DNA of 6,791 nt from an uncultured Clostridia bacterium (GTDB lineage Bacteria; Bacillota; Clostridia; Oscillospirales; Acutalibacteraceae), in assembly GCA_947629295.1 (NCBI GenBank), contig CANRDH010000085.1, positions 1 to 6,791 of the forward strand, in the 5' to 3' direction. The notes below the pieces were generated by a model. That model saw nothing but the letters and a program-made list of their open reading frames with translations. It had not been told where the DNA came from and did not search any database. The translations under genes and the position numbers were made by a program. Below, one piece after another: positions 1 to 6,140 of the stretch; position 1 is the first letter of the stretch, and each line of letters starts with the position of its first letter.

Positions 1-1901
1 GATTGTCCGCCTATTATCGGATCATCGGAAGCTTCGCTATCCTCAGAAACCTCATTGTCCCCCGACTGCTCGCTGTTTTGCAAATCTTCACTGTTCTGTG
101 ACTGCTCACTGTTCTGTGAAGCCTCGCTGTTCTGTGACTGTTCACTGCTCTCTGAATTTTCATTATCACTGTTATCAATATCCGTCATATCATAAAGTCT
201 TGTCTGTCCGTTTACAAAACGGCTGTATGCGCATAGAGCGTAAAATGCCTGGTCTGTTGACATACCGTTAGCCTTACCTCCGAGGTTATGGGAAAATGCG
301 CCCTCTCCGTTTAAATAAAATGCGCAAAGACCGTCAAGCGCACTTCCGCCGCTCTTTACAAATCGGGGATCAGTATCAGGATCAATTCCGAGAGCACAAA
401 GAGCGCAGACTATCTGAGCGCTGTTTTCGCACCCGGGAGCACCGTAGGATGTATATGTACCGTCATCATTCTGCCTTTCGGAAAGAAGCATTACAGCCTT
501 ATCCGCCGCTGCTTTGACATTTTCATTTTCGTTATAATATGGAGCGAGCGACTGCAAAACCATTCCTGTCATATCAGGCTCATAATTATTTCCGAAAAAT
601 GCCCAGCCGCCGTCATCAAGCTGCTTAGAAAGTATGAATTCAATAAGCTTTTCTCGTGTGTTCTGTTCAGTGCCTTCCTCTGCCGCAGGAATTTCGTATT
701 TTATCGTATCAAGTGCAAGAAGTGTATATACCGCTCCGTTTATTCCCTGTTTTGTGCAGAAATTATAATCGGATAATGACGATATATAATTAACGCCCTC
801 AAAATCCGTCATATCATAGCCGAGTGAAGTCAGTGTTATGGTATATTTATCAATATCGGTCACTCTGCTTAGCTCTGTACCTGCAAGGTATGCGGCGAGC
901 TTTTCAGCATAATCGGTTTTGGTAGTTTCATCAATAGCGCCGAGGCGTGCAAGCGCAAATATTTCCCATTCGTTTCCTACTTCGGAAATCTGCTCATTTA
1001 ATTTTATACCCGACGTTGTTTCCCCAATTATCTTATTTATCTCCGTAAGATCCTTTTGGTTTTCGGACGGCTCGGAAATACTCTCGTCCTTTGAAGATTG
1101 TTCCCCTCCGGAGTTTATTTTCAGCTCGTACACCGTTTCCCGTACATTATCCCCAAGATACTGCCAATTACTGTTTCCGACTCCTATGTAAACGGTATCT
1201 CCGTCCGAAACGGGAATATACTGCGACCTCTTATAGTCATTATCCTGCTCGGGTGTATATTCGTTTTTATATATTCTGTATCTGTAGTATTTATTTTCCG
1301 CCTCGGGAGTAAGCTTAATGCTTTCCGCTCCTTCGTTGAGTGTAACCGTATAAGCGGTTATATCGGAAGAAAATTCAGCGGAAAGCTCCGCATTCTCTAT
1401 TGTCAGTGATTTAAGGCTTGTGCTTGTGTTATTATAATCACTTCCAATATCCACCCCCATATTGAGCGAATACGTTATAAAAAGCTCGTCGCCGTCCGAT
1501 ATATCAAGCGTTGATAAACCGTCATTTCCGTACCAGTCATTATATCCGACAAGCCAGCCGGGGTACGCACTCCCCTCAAGCTCTGAGCCGTCACCCGAAG
1601 CAAGTCCGTTTACACTCGATATATAGCTGCCGTATGCCCCCGATTCTATCGGGTCGGCGTATCCGCTGCTCCGCATTACCTCTGATATAATGCTTTCCGC
1701 CGTGGAATCCGCTTTAAGATCAACCCACTTGTCAACAAGCGTACCCTCCCATTTTGCTCCGTCATCCATTTTGTAGGTGTTGTTTTCTACAACCACTCTT
1801 ACTCTGCCGTTTTCGTTTTCTGCCGAAACCACAAAGGGCAGTACAGAAAATACCAGTGCGGCTGCTGTTGTGCATGACAAAATTTTTGTTCTTGTTTTCA
1901 T
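1..1901 (-). CDS. Secreted transcobalamin-like protein: DUF4430, cadherin-like domain, alpha-toroid repeats (C-terminus cut by window)
   Basis: About 633 residues are visible and the frame is open to the window edge, so the C-terminus is missing. Start: ATG at 1901 with GGAGGGA ahead of it. Residues 1-27 form a signal peptide (KTRTK, hydrophobic core, cleavage after VSA). Residues ~55-147 match DUF4430, the transcobalamin-like C-terminal domain (GAYGSYISSVNGL, YPGWLVGYNDWYGN, SDGDELFITYS). Residues ~162-262 look like a cadherin-like beta-sandwich (LKSLTIEN, DITAYTVTL). Residues ~275-570 look like an alpha/alpha toroid with prenyltransferase/squalene-cyclase-type repeats: QLDDGGWAFF, RQNDDGTYTSYGAPGCENSA, GMSTDQAFYALCAYSR. 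A Ser/Glu/Gln/Asn tail follows and would suit a wall-spanning linker; any anchor lies outside the window. It is the second gene of an operon behind a cobalamin riboswitch. Inference: an extracellular corrinoid-binding protein. The domain calls are fairly sure; ligand and anchoring are unproven. A polysaccharide or peptide ligand is the main alternative. Confidence 0.85.
   Translation of the reverse strand, partial: MKTRTKILSCTTAAALVFSVLPFVVSAENENGRVRVVVENNTYKMDDGAKWEGTLVDKWVDLKADSTAESIISEVMRSSGYADPIESGAYGSYISSVNGLASGDGSELEGSAYPGWLVGYNDWYGNDGLSTLDISDGDELFITYSLNMGVDIGSDYNNTSTSLKSLTIENAELSAEFSSDITAYTVTLNEGAESIKLTPEAENKYYRYRIYKNEYTPEQDNDYKRSQYIPVSDGDTVYIGVGNSNWQYLGDNVRETVYELKINSGGEQSSKDESISEPSENQKDLTEINKIIGETTSGIKLNEQISEVGNEWEIFALARLGAIDETTKTDYAEKLAAYLAGTELSRVTDIDKYTITLTSLGYDMTDFEGVNYISSLSDYNFCTKQGINGAVYTLLALDTIKYEIPAAEEGTEQNTREKLIEFILSKQLDDGGWAFFGNNYEPDMTGMVLQSLAPYYNENENVKAAADKAVMLLSERQNDDGTYTSYGAPGCENSAQIVCALCALGIDPDTDPRFVKSGGSALDGLCAFYLNGEGAFSHNLGGKANGMSTDQAFYALCAYSRFVNGQTRLYDMTDIDNSDNENSESSEQSQNSEASQNSEQSQNSEDLQNSEQSGDNEVSEDSEASDDPIIGGQ
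60..149 (-). repeat. Five 18-bp coding repeats giving a hexapeptide tail (SSEQSQ / NSEQSQ type)
   Basis: Five in-frame 18-bp units encode SSEQSQ, NSEASQ, NSEQSQ, NSEDLQ and NSEQSG in protein order. The DNA units are also similar to each other (plus-strand core tcactgttctgtgactg), pointing to slippage-type expansion. The repeat lies in the acidic, low-complexity tail of the secreted protein and probably acts as a flexible spacer. Copy number may differ between strains. Confidence 0.8.
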
Positions 1902-1903
1902 TT

Positions 1904-2218
1904 TTATCCCTCCATATTTTTATCAGCAGGCATTTTTTTATTGTCGGTACTGTCGGAATTTACGGATAAAGATTTTTTATAAAGCTTTCTGTTTCTACGG
2001 CTTCTCTCCCTTTTTATCCTGCTCTTTTCCTTAGCGGATATCCTTGGAGGCTCCTTAAGACCGGCCGCCTCAAGAGCTCTGGGCCACGGTCCGAGCTTTT
2101 GCTTTATAAGGCACACGGTATCGCTGTCAAAATCACTGCGTTTCGGCAGTCTGCCAAGCTCGTCATATTTTTGGCGGAGAATATTCAAAGCATAAATTCT
2201 TTTGTCCGTTTTTTCCAT
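1904..2218 (-). CDS. Small basic protein with one homing-endonuclease-associated-repeat-like motif
   Basis: This 104-residue protein is the first gene behind the cobalamin riboswitch. Residues ~9-55 (LRQKYDELGRLPKRSDFDS, then IKQKLGPWPRALEAAGL) resemble the homing endonuclease-associated repeat (HNH_repeat), a small helical DNA-binding-like unit with a conserved G-x-W near its end and a final AAGL. Residues 61-83 are strongly Lys/Arg-rich, and the last 20 are polar. No nuclease catalytic motif is seen. I chose ATG 2218, which has GGTGAT a few bases ahead and lies just after the leader terminator; an in-frame GTG at 2266 would fall inside the terminator stem. The stop is 2 nt before the next ATG, and the next gene's GGAGGGA lies within its last codons, so translation is probably coupled. 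Inference: a nucleic-acid-binding protein, possibly regulatory. Its role with B12 is unknown. Confidence 0.72.
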   Translation of the reverse strand: MEKTDKRIYALNILRQKYDELGRLPKRSDFDSDTVCLIKQKLGPWPRALEAAGLKEPPRISAKEKSRIKRERSRRNRKLYKKSLSVNSDSTDNKKMPADKNMEG

Positions 2219-2229
2219 AATATCACCAT

Positions 2230-2264
2230 AAAAAAAGCCTTCTCTGCAAGGATACAAAGAAAGC
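2230..2264 (-). terminator. Intrinsic terminator in the cobalamin riboswitch leader
   Basis: On the minus strand GCTTTCTTTG (2264-2255) pairs with CAGAGAAGGC (2246-2237). This gives ten continuous base pairs including two G-U pairs, with an 8-nt loop, followed directly by seven T (2236-2230). It lies between the aptamer and the first gene and fits the OFF state of a transcription-terminating riboswitch. An upstream segment GCTTCTC (2310-2304) could pair instead with GAGAAGGC and serve as an antiterminator. Confidence 0.78.
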
Positions 2265-2378
2265 ACAACAGATCATCACACAGCAATGCAAAATCATACC
2301 GAAGAGAAGCACAATCGACGCCGCTGCATAAAAAATCGGCTGCACTTCTTCATCGTCCAAGCTTGCATAACCACAAAT

Positions 2379-2534
2379 GCGGGAGTATTCTGACTTATGG
2401 CGCAAAGCCAATCACAGTAATGACGGTTGTTCCGGATTTTCACCGGCTTCCCAATTACCTATCGGTGTGCAGCCGCTGTCATATTTGCCTCAGTTTGGTA
2501 ACACTAAGTAACCTATCACAGCAGTATTTACCCG
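2379..2534 (-). ncRNA. Cobalamin riboswitch aptamer
   Basis: The minus strand carries the hallmark core: GGTAATTGGGAAGCCGGTG (2459-2441) followed by AAAATCCGG, matching the GGGAA-nnn-GGTG-n-AA-n-TCC signature. TTACTGT (2420-2414) matches the conserved ACTGT segment. The B12 box is GCC plus AAGTCAGAATACTCCCGC (2396-2379). The end of the B12 box (TACTCCCG) can pair with CGGGTA at 2534-2529, closing the outer stem and setting the limits given. The 5' boundary is approximate, and the region between 2529 and 2470 is divergent. It sits downstream of a strong promoter and upstream of the terminator and the two-gene operon, so it is expected to lower expression when cobalamin is plentiful. Confidence 0.9.
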
Positions 2535-2602
2535 TCGGTACACATAAATACCGTAAGCTTCACGCCATTAGCACCGCATATTGAAATATTAAGTTCCCTT
2601 AT

Positions 2603-2632
2603 ACTATACCATATCGCTCCCCTTCCTGTCAA
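2603..2632 (-). promoter_or_regulatory. SigA-type promoter of the riboswitch operon
   Basis: On the minus strand a perfect -35 box TTGACA (2632-2627) is followed by an 18-bp spacer and the -10 box TATAGT (2608-2603). Transcription is predicted to start near 2596, about 60 nt before the riboswitch outer stem. It starts just after the bofA stop codon, so the B12 unit is independently transcribed. Confidence 0.8.
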
Positions 2633-2649
2633 GCATTGAACCGCTGCCG

Positions 2650-2910
2650 TCATAAAATTCTCTGTATGATCAACAGGCACGTTACTCCGGGGATCCCGAG
2701 AACTGCTGAGACAGAAAGCGAAAGCGGGCTTACGGGTATAGTTACATTTGTATATCCCGATATCAGATTTACACATATAAGCGCAGCTATTCCCGGCAAA
2801 AGAGAGAGCAGCGATGATCTTATAGGATGCTTTGAGCGCATTATAAGATGTATTATAATAAGCGTAAGCATTACAGCCGCACATATTGCGGGTATTACCC
2901 AATTTTCCAT
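2650..2910 (-). CDS. bofA: BofA-like pro-sigma-K processing inhibitor family protein
   Basis: The protein has 86 residues, about the length of BofA in Bacillus (87). Two hydrophobic segments are visible (residues ~5-24 and ~32-51). The C-terminal third carries the family signature: ISGYTNVTIPVSPLSLSVSA followed by VLGIPGVTCLLII. In Bacillus, BofA sits in the mother-cell membrane around the forespore and holds the protease SpoIVFB inactive until a forespore signal arrives. In clostridia, BofA-like proteins are found even where the sigma-K checkpoint differs, so the exact role here is uncertain. Start: ATG 2910, with GGAGGG nine bases upstream. That SD lies in the 3' arm of a hairpin (2958-2920). 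The gene follows the CLC transporter by 55 nt and may be read from the rex promoter or from an undetected sporulation promoter. Confidence 0.78.
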   Translation of the reverse strand: MENWVIPAICAAVMLTLIIIHLIMRSKHPIRSSLLSLLPGIAALICVNLISGYTNVTIPVSPLSLSVSAVLGIPGVTCLLIIQRIL

Positions 2911-2919
2911 AAAAATTAT

Positions 2920-2958
2920 CCCTCCATGTCTTTACATAAAAATATGCAGACACGAGGG
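2920..2958 (-). promoter_or_regulatory. Hairpin covering the bofA ribosome binding site; possible attenuator
   Basis: In the minus-strand RNA, CCCTC (2958-2954) pairs with GAGGG (2924-2920) and TGTCT (2952-2948) pairs with AGACA (2931-2927). Weaker pairing of GCATA with TATGT follows inside. The 3' arm contains the bofA Shine-Dalgarno GGAGGG. The sequence after the stem, ATAATTTTT, is T-rich, so the same structure could work as a weak terminator after the CLC gene. Confidence 0.6.
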
Positions 2959-2965
2959 ATATTTA

Positions 2966-4261
2966 TTACTTCTTTATCATCAGTAATTCGGAAGCCGGGC
3001 TTTTATATTTTGAATAAATACTGTTATTCCCGTTGAAAATATAGGCAATTATGCACACAGCAAAGAAAAACGGCAAATATTGATATCCGAATATCTCTGC
3101 ACCGAGAAATATCGGCGCAAGCAGTGTATTTGTAGCGGCGCCGAATACCGCAGCACAGCCGAGAACCGCAAACAAAACAACAGGCATATTAAAAATCATT
3201 GCCGTTACGGCGCCGAGAGCTGTCCCTATGCTGAAAAGCGGAATAACTGCGCCTCCCTGATATCCTGCGGAAAGAGTAAGTACGGTAAGCAGAAACTTTA
3301 ATATAAAATCCCAATAATATATATCACTGCCTCCAAGAGTATCGGTAATGATATTCATTCCTGTTCCACTGTATCTTCCCGAATAAAGAAACAACGAAAA
3401 TATACTTATAGCCGCACCTGCCGCGGCAATTTTTATATACGGGTTCGGAATAAGTACAGTCAGGACTTTTTTTATTTTTTTGAAAAGATAAGCAAATAAA
3501 CCGCCGATCATTCCGAAAAGTATCGCAGATATGCATAATACTGCAACAAAATATACGCTGATTTCAGGGCTAAGGTCCGGTATATATGTAAATTTTTCTT
3601 TACCTGCCGGCTGCGAGATAAAATCCGAGCTGTATGCTCCTACCAGTGCGGGAAGCAATGCCGGAACCTCGATATATCCGGGCGAAAGTACCTCGACAGC
3701 GAAAAAGACCGCCGCAGCCGGCGTTCCGAAAAGTCCTCCGAATGCGGCAGCCATACCGGTTACGGTAAGTATTTTTTCGGAGTCCTTATTTTTCAGAGAT
3801 AATCTATGAGAAATCAGGCTCCCAAGCGTTCCTCCGGTTTGTATTGCGGCATTTTCCGTTCCCGCACTTCCTCCGAAAAGGTGAGTTATCCATGTACCAA
3901 AAATTACGATCGGGATCAATCGCAGCTTTGTTTTTGCTCTTTTATCCTGTTCCCCCGGAAAATACAGGGACATTGTTCCCGATTGCTCCTTACAGAAACG
4001 CTCAAACAGAAAATAAATGAGCAATCCTGAAAGACATAAGAACGGTATACAATAAAAGGGATACCGCCCCCTGATATCTTCTGCAAATGCAAGCACTTTC
4101 ATAAAGGCGGCGTCGAACGCACCTGTTATTATTCCGATAACAAGCGCACATATACAGAATATTATAGTGTGAACAATATTTATAACGTAGAATTTGATAT
4201 TTCTTTTTTGAGGAGCTGCTGCTTTAATCTGCGGTATAATAACTTTTTTCTTCATATTCAT
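2966..4261 (-). CDS. CLC-family transporter, CLC-F (fluoride/proton antiporter) type
   Basis: A 431-residue polytopic membrane protein. It lines up with the CLC-F branch: GTWITHLFGGSAGTENAAIQ (residues 122-141) covers the gating-glutamate segment (GREG in most CLCs; Glu136 kept), GYQGGAVIPLFSIGTALG (333-350) covers the second filter segment, and FGTPAAAVFFAVEV (178-191) and GAATNTLLAPIFLGAEIFGY (374-393) are typical of that branch. SGTMSLYF (94-101) replaces the chloride-type GSGIP. Known CLC-F proteins export fluoride in exchange for protons. Oddities are GTEN in place of GREG and GGAVIP where I expect GGEVTP, so selectivity may be shifted. No C-terminal CBS domains are present. The gene starts 12 nt after the rex stop. 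I see no clear SD for ATG 4261 or ATG 4255, so translational coupling to rex is likely. No fluoride riboswitch is seen upstream. Confidence 0.82.
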   Translation of the reverse strand: MNMKKKVIIPQIKAAAPQKRNIKFYVINIVHTIIFCICALVIGIITGAFDAAFMKVLAFAEDIRGRYPFYCIPFLCLSGLLIYFLFERFCKEQSGTMSLYFPGEQDKRAKTKLRLIPIVIFGTWITHLFGGSAGTENAAIQTGGTLGSLISHRLSLKNKDSEKILTVTGMAAAFGGLFGTPAAAVFFAVEVLSPGYIEVPALLPALVGAYSSDFISQPAGKEKFTYIPDLSPEISVYFVAVLCISAILFGMIGGLFAYLFKKIKKVLTVLIPNPYIKIAAAGAAISIFSLFLYSGRYSGTGMNIITDTLGGSDIYYWDFILKFLLTVLTLSAGYQGGAVIPLFSIGTALGAVTAMIFNMPVVLFAVLGCAAVFGAATNTLLAPIFLGAEIFGYQYLPFFFAVCIIAYIFNGNNSIYSKYKSPASELLMIKK

Positions 4262-4273
4262 ATGTCGGTATTT

Positions 4274-4933
4274 TTATGCTGATGTATTGTCGGGGAAGTC
4301 ATTGGCGTCTGAAATTTTATAGCATAATATCATAAGGCTGTCGTTGAGATGAACATTTTCCACTATTATATCGTCATAATGAACGGACAAATCGTAATGG
4401 CTGAAATTCCAGTAGTTTTTAACACCTGCTCTGTATAATCTGTCGGCTATATCATGGACAGCATTTTTCGGTACGCAGAATATTGCCGCGTCGGTTTTGT
4501 TCTGCGAGCAAAAATGCTCAAGGCTGTCGAGATCCGATACCATTATACCGCGTATCTCCGTTCCGATTTTTTTTGAATCGTTATCAAAAATTCCGATAAG
4601 TCTGAAGCCTCTTTTTTCAAATGACATATGCATTGCAACGGCTTTTCCGAGGTTACCCGCCCCGATAAGTATTGCGCTGTAGGTGTGGTCAAGACCGAGT
4701 ATATGCGCTATTTCGTTATACAAGCTTTCAACCGGATAACCGTAGCCCTGCTGACCGAATCCCCCGAAGCAGTTAAGGTCCTGTCTTATCTGCGAAGCGG
4801 TCAGACCCATTTTAACCGAAAGCTCCCTTGATGATATACGGATAACTCCCTTATCATGAAGCTCTCCAAGAAAGCGGTAATATCTCGGCAGACGCTTTAT
4901 CACGGGAGCGGATATATTTTTATATCTATGCAT
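4274..4933 (-). CDS. rex: Redox-sensing transcriptional repressor Rex
   Basis: The 219-residue protein matches Rex along its whole length. Residues 1-80 form the winged-helix DNA-binding domain (VIKRLPRYYRFLGEL, then SSRELSVKMGLTASQIRQDL and NCFGGFGQQGYGY). Residues ~86-205 form the Rossmann NAD(H)-binding domain, with the GAGNLG glycine motif at 91-96 and the acidic FDND after the second strand. The end (NYWNFSHYDLSVHYDDIIVE) fits the usual Rex dimer-exchange region. Rex senses the NADH/NAD+ ratio and releases operators when NADH rises, derepressing fermentation and reductive genes. I chose ATG 4933, with AGGTCGGTG about nine bases upstream; an in-frame GTG at 4945 would overlap that SD. It is the first gene of a unit with the CLC transporter 12 nt downstream, and a Rex-like operator lies in its own leader. 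Confidence 0.95.
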   Translation of the reverse strand: MHRYKNISAPVIKRLPRYYRFLGELHDKGVIRISSRELSVKMGLTASQIRQDLNCFGGFGQQGYGYPVESLYNEIAHILGLDHTYSAILIGAGNLGKAVAMHMSFEKRGFRLIGIFDNDSKKIGTEIRGIMVSDLDSLEHFCSQNKTDAAIFCVPKNAVHDIADRLYRAGVKNYWNFSHYDLSVHYDDIIVENVHLNDSLMILCYKISDANDFPDNTSA

Positions 4934-4968
4934 CAGAATATTCACCGACCTGATATTTTAATTTCTAT

Positions 4969-4986
4969 TTGTTAATTTTTTGTCAT
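4969..4986 (-). promoter_or_regulatory. Possible Rex operator (autoregulation)
   Basis: The 18-bp site has a perfect half-site (TTGTTAA on the plus strand, 4969-4975), a 4-bp spacer and a degenerate second half (TTGTCAT, 4980-4986). This gives 11 of 14 matches to the clostridial-type TTGTTAA-N4-TTAACAA operator. It lies just downstream of the predicted rex transcription start. Another half-site, TTAACAC, overlaps the -10 box at 5004-5010. Confidence 0.42.
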
Positions 4987-5000
4987 AGTATTACAGAAGT

Positions 5001-5029
5001 ATATTAACACATTTATTTAAAAAAGTAAA
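5001..5029 (-). promoter_or_regulatory. Promoter of the rex transcription unit
   Basis: On the minus strand -35 TTTACT (5029-5024) is followed by a 17-bp spacer and -10 TAATAT (5006-5001). The predicted start is near 4994, giving a leader of about 60 nt. The -35 box overlaps the distal arm of the terminator of the preceding gene. Confidence 0.6.
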
Positions 5030-5077
5030 GTACCCTTGTAAGAAAACAGCAAAAGGCTGTCTTACAGGGAACTTTAC
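5018..5077 (-). terminator. Strong intrinsic terminator after the ATP-grasp gene
   Basis: A 53-bp imperfect palindrome spans 5077-5025. The outer arms GTAAAGT/ACTTTAC pair perfectly, followed by an A/A mismatch, then CCCTGTAAGACAGC (5068-5055 region) pairs with the opposite arm apart from a bulged base and a bulged AAA. The loop is five bases. On the minus strand it is followed by TTTTTTAAAT, so it terminates transcripts coming from the ATP-grasp gene. On the plus strand no T-run follows. Confidence 0.82.
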
Positions 5078-5123
5078 TCCCACTGATATATTTTCTCTTC
5101 CGATATTTCACTGCAAAAGCCGA

Positions 5124-6122
5124 TCAGATATCCATATACTGCGAATATTTAGGCAGGATTCCCGTACCGTTCTTTGCAAAACCGGCCTTTTTCTGAAATA
5201 CCCCGGGAAAGCAGTTACCCTCAATTATGATAGGTCCGTTTTCTCCTATCGCGACATCCCATCCGACATACCCTATCTCCGGCACAGTTTGTGCAGCTTT
5301 TTCTACAAGTCTGACAGCCTGAGCGAACATCGGGACATTGAATCCGACAATGCCCGTATTCGTTATAGGATGTCTTTCATAGATAACATCGTTCTTATCA
5401 ATGGCAGGAACCTCAACAGTACCGTCATCCTCTACAAAGGTATACATTCCCCCGCTTGAAAAGTTATCAATAACACCGCCGTTGCCTATTTTGAGTATCG
5501 CCTGAAGAAAATGTCCCCTGCCCTCCTTACAGAATGTAAACATACGAATTGTATTTACAGAGCCTGCATAAAGTATATCCATATCCTTATGCTGTCTGAC
5601 AAACGCTTCAACAAGAAGTTGTTTTTTGGATATTACGGATCTATAGATTTCCTCCGCTGAGCCGCTTTCCGACAGGACATATTTTTCAATACCGTTTCCG
5701 CACTCGCCGTCAATCGGCTTTGCGATAATTATGGGATTTTTTTCTATGAATCCTATAAAATCATCAAGCGAGGATGTTTTGAGATCCATCCATTCACGAC
5801 CGAGATATCCCGAAAAAACCTTATTGAATTTGATTTTATCATTAAAGACATCAAAATGTTTTCTGTCATTATATTTTTTGATTATCTCGTTATTTTTTCC
5901 TCTTGTGAGAAAAGTATTTCTTTTATCCTCGCTTATATTATAAAATTCAAATTCCTGATAATCATAATACCCTGCCTGATATTTTATTCCGCACTTTATC
6001 ATATCATAAAGAATATAACCCTGTGATTTTTTTGCCTTCCTTGAAACGGATTTTGAAATTCTTAGCATATTTGCATAATCAAGCTTTACTATTCTTTCAA
6101 TAAGATACAGTACTTTCAGCAT
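5124..6122 (-). CDS. ATP-grasp ligase, sugar-transfer-associated type (complete copy)
   Basis: The protein has 332 residues and resembles the sugar-transfer-associated ATP-grasp family (ATPgrasp_ST). Visible ATP-grasp landmarks are IIIAKPIDGECGNGIEKY (131-148, Lys135 and a glycine loop for ATP), LLVEAFVRQH (169-178), SVNTIRMFTF (188-197), GGVIDNFSSGG (215-225), and VGWDVAIGENGPIIIEGN (286-303), where Asp289, Glu301 and Asn303 are the likely metal ligands. Such enzymes activate a carboxylate with ATP and join it to an amine or similar group. Family members are often near cell-surface polysaccharide genes, but the substrate here is unknown. No signal peptide is seen. I chose ATG 6122, with AAAGAGG five bases upstream; the open frame extends to 6227 without a better SD. 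A paralogue precedes it. It ends in its own strong terminator. Confidence 0.8.
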   Translation of the reverse strand: MLKVLYLIERIVKLDYANMLRISKSVSRKAKKSQGYILYDMIKCGIKYQAGYYDYQEFEFYNISEDKRNTFLTRGKNNEIIKKYNDRKHFDVFNDKIKFNKVFSGYLGREWMDLKTSSLDDFIGFIEKNPIIIAKPIDGECGNGIEKYVLSESGSAEEIYRSVISKKQLLVEAFVRQHKDMDILYAGSVNTIRMFTFCKEGRGHFLQAILKIGNGGVIDNFSSGGMYTFVEDDGTVEVPAIDKNDVIYERHPITNTGIVGFNVPMFAQAVRLVEKAAQTVPEIGYVGWDVAIGENGPIIIEGNCFPGVFQKKAGFAKNGTGILPKYSQYMDI

Positions 6123-6140
6123 AAAAACCTCTTTCATAAA

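Noticed and set aside
60..149. CRISPR-like short repeats
   Set aside because: The units are contiguous 18-bp in-frame repeats with no spacers, so they are coding repeats.
919..1409. Several plus-strand open frames opposite the secreted protein
   Set aside because: The opposite strand is one long open frame with recognisable domains; these are antisense frames without SD or family features.
2223..2411. 62-residue hydrophobic minus-strand frame in the riboswitch platform
   Set aside because: It starts with TTG inside the aptamer, has no SD and ends in the terminator; explained by the structured leader.
2099..2584. 161-residue plus-strand open frame across the riboswitch
   Set aside because: It is antisense to the aptamer, terminator and small gene, and its composition shows no recognisable protein.
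2528..2953. 141-residue minus-strand open frame overlapping bofA and the riboswitch
   Set aside because: It runs out of frame through the BofA-like gene and the operon promoter, has no family-like features, and the overlapping frame has a clear family signature.
4262..4273. Fluoride riboswitch in front of the CLC gene
   Set aside because: Only 12 nt separate it from rex and no such motif is visible in the rex leader.
4934..4945. Upstream GTG start for rex
   Set aside because: Its SD would be too close, and ATG 4933 has better spacing from AGGTCGGTG and gives a normal Rex N-terminus.
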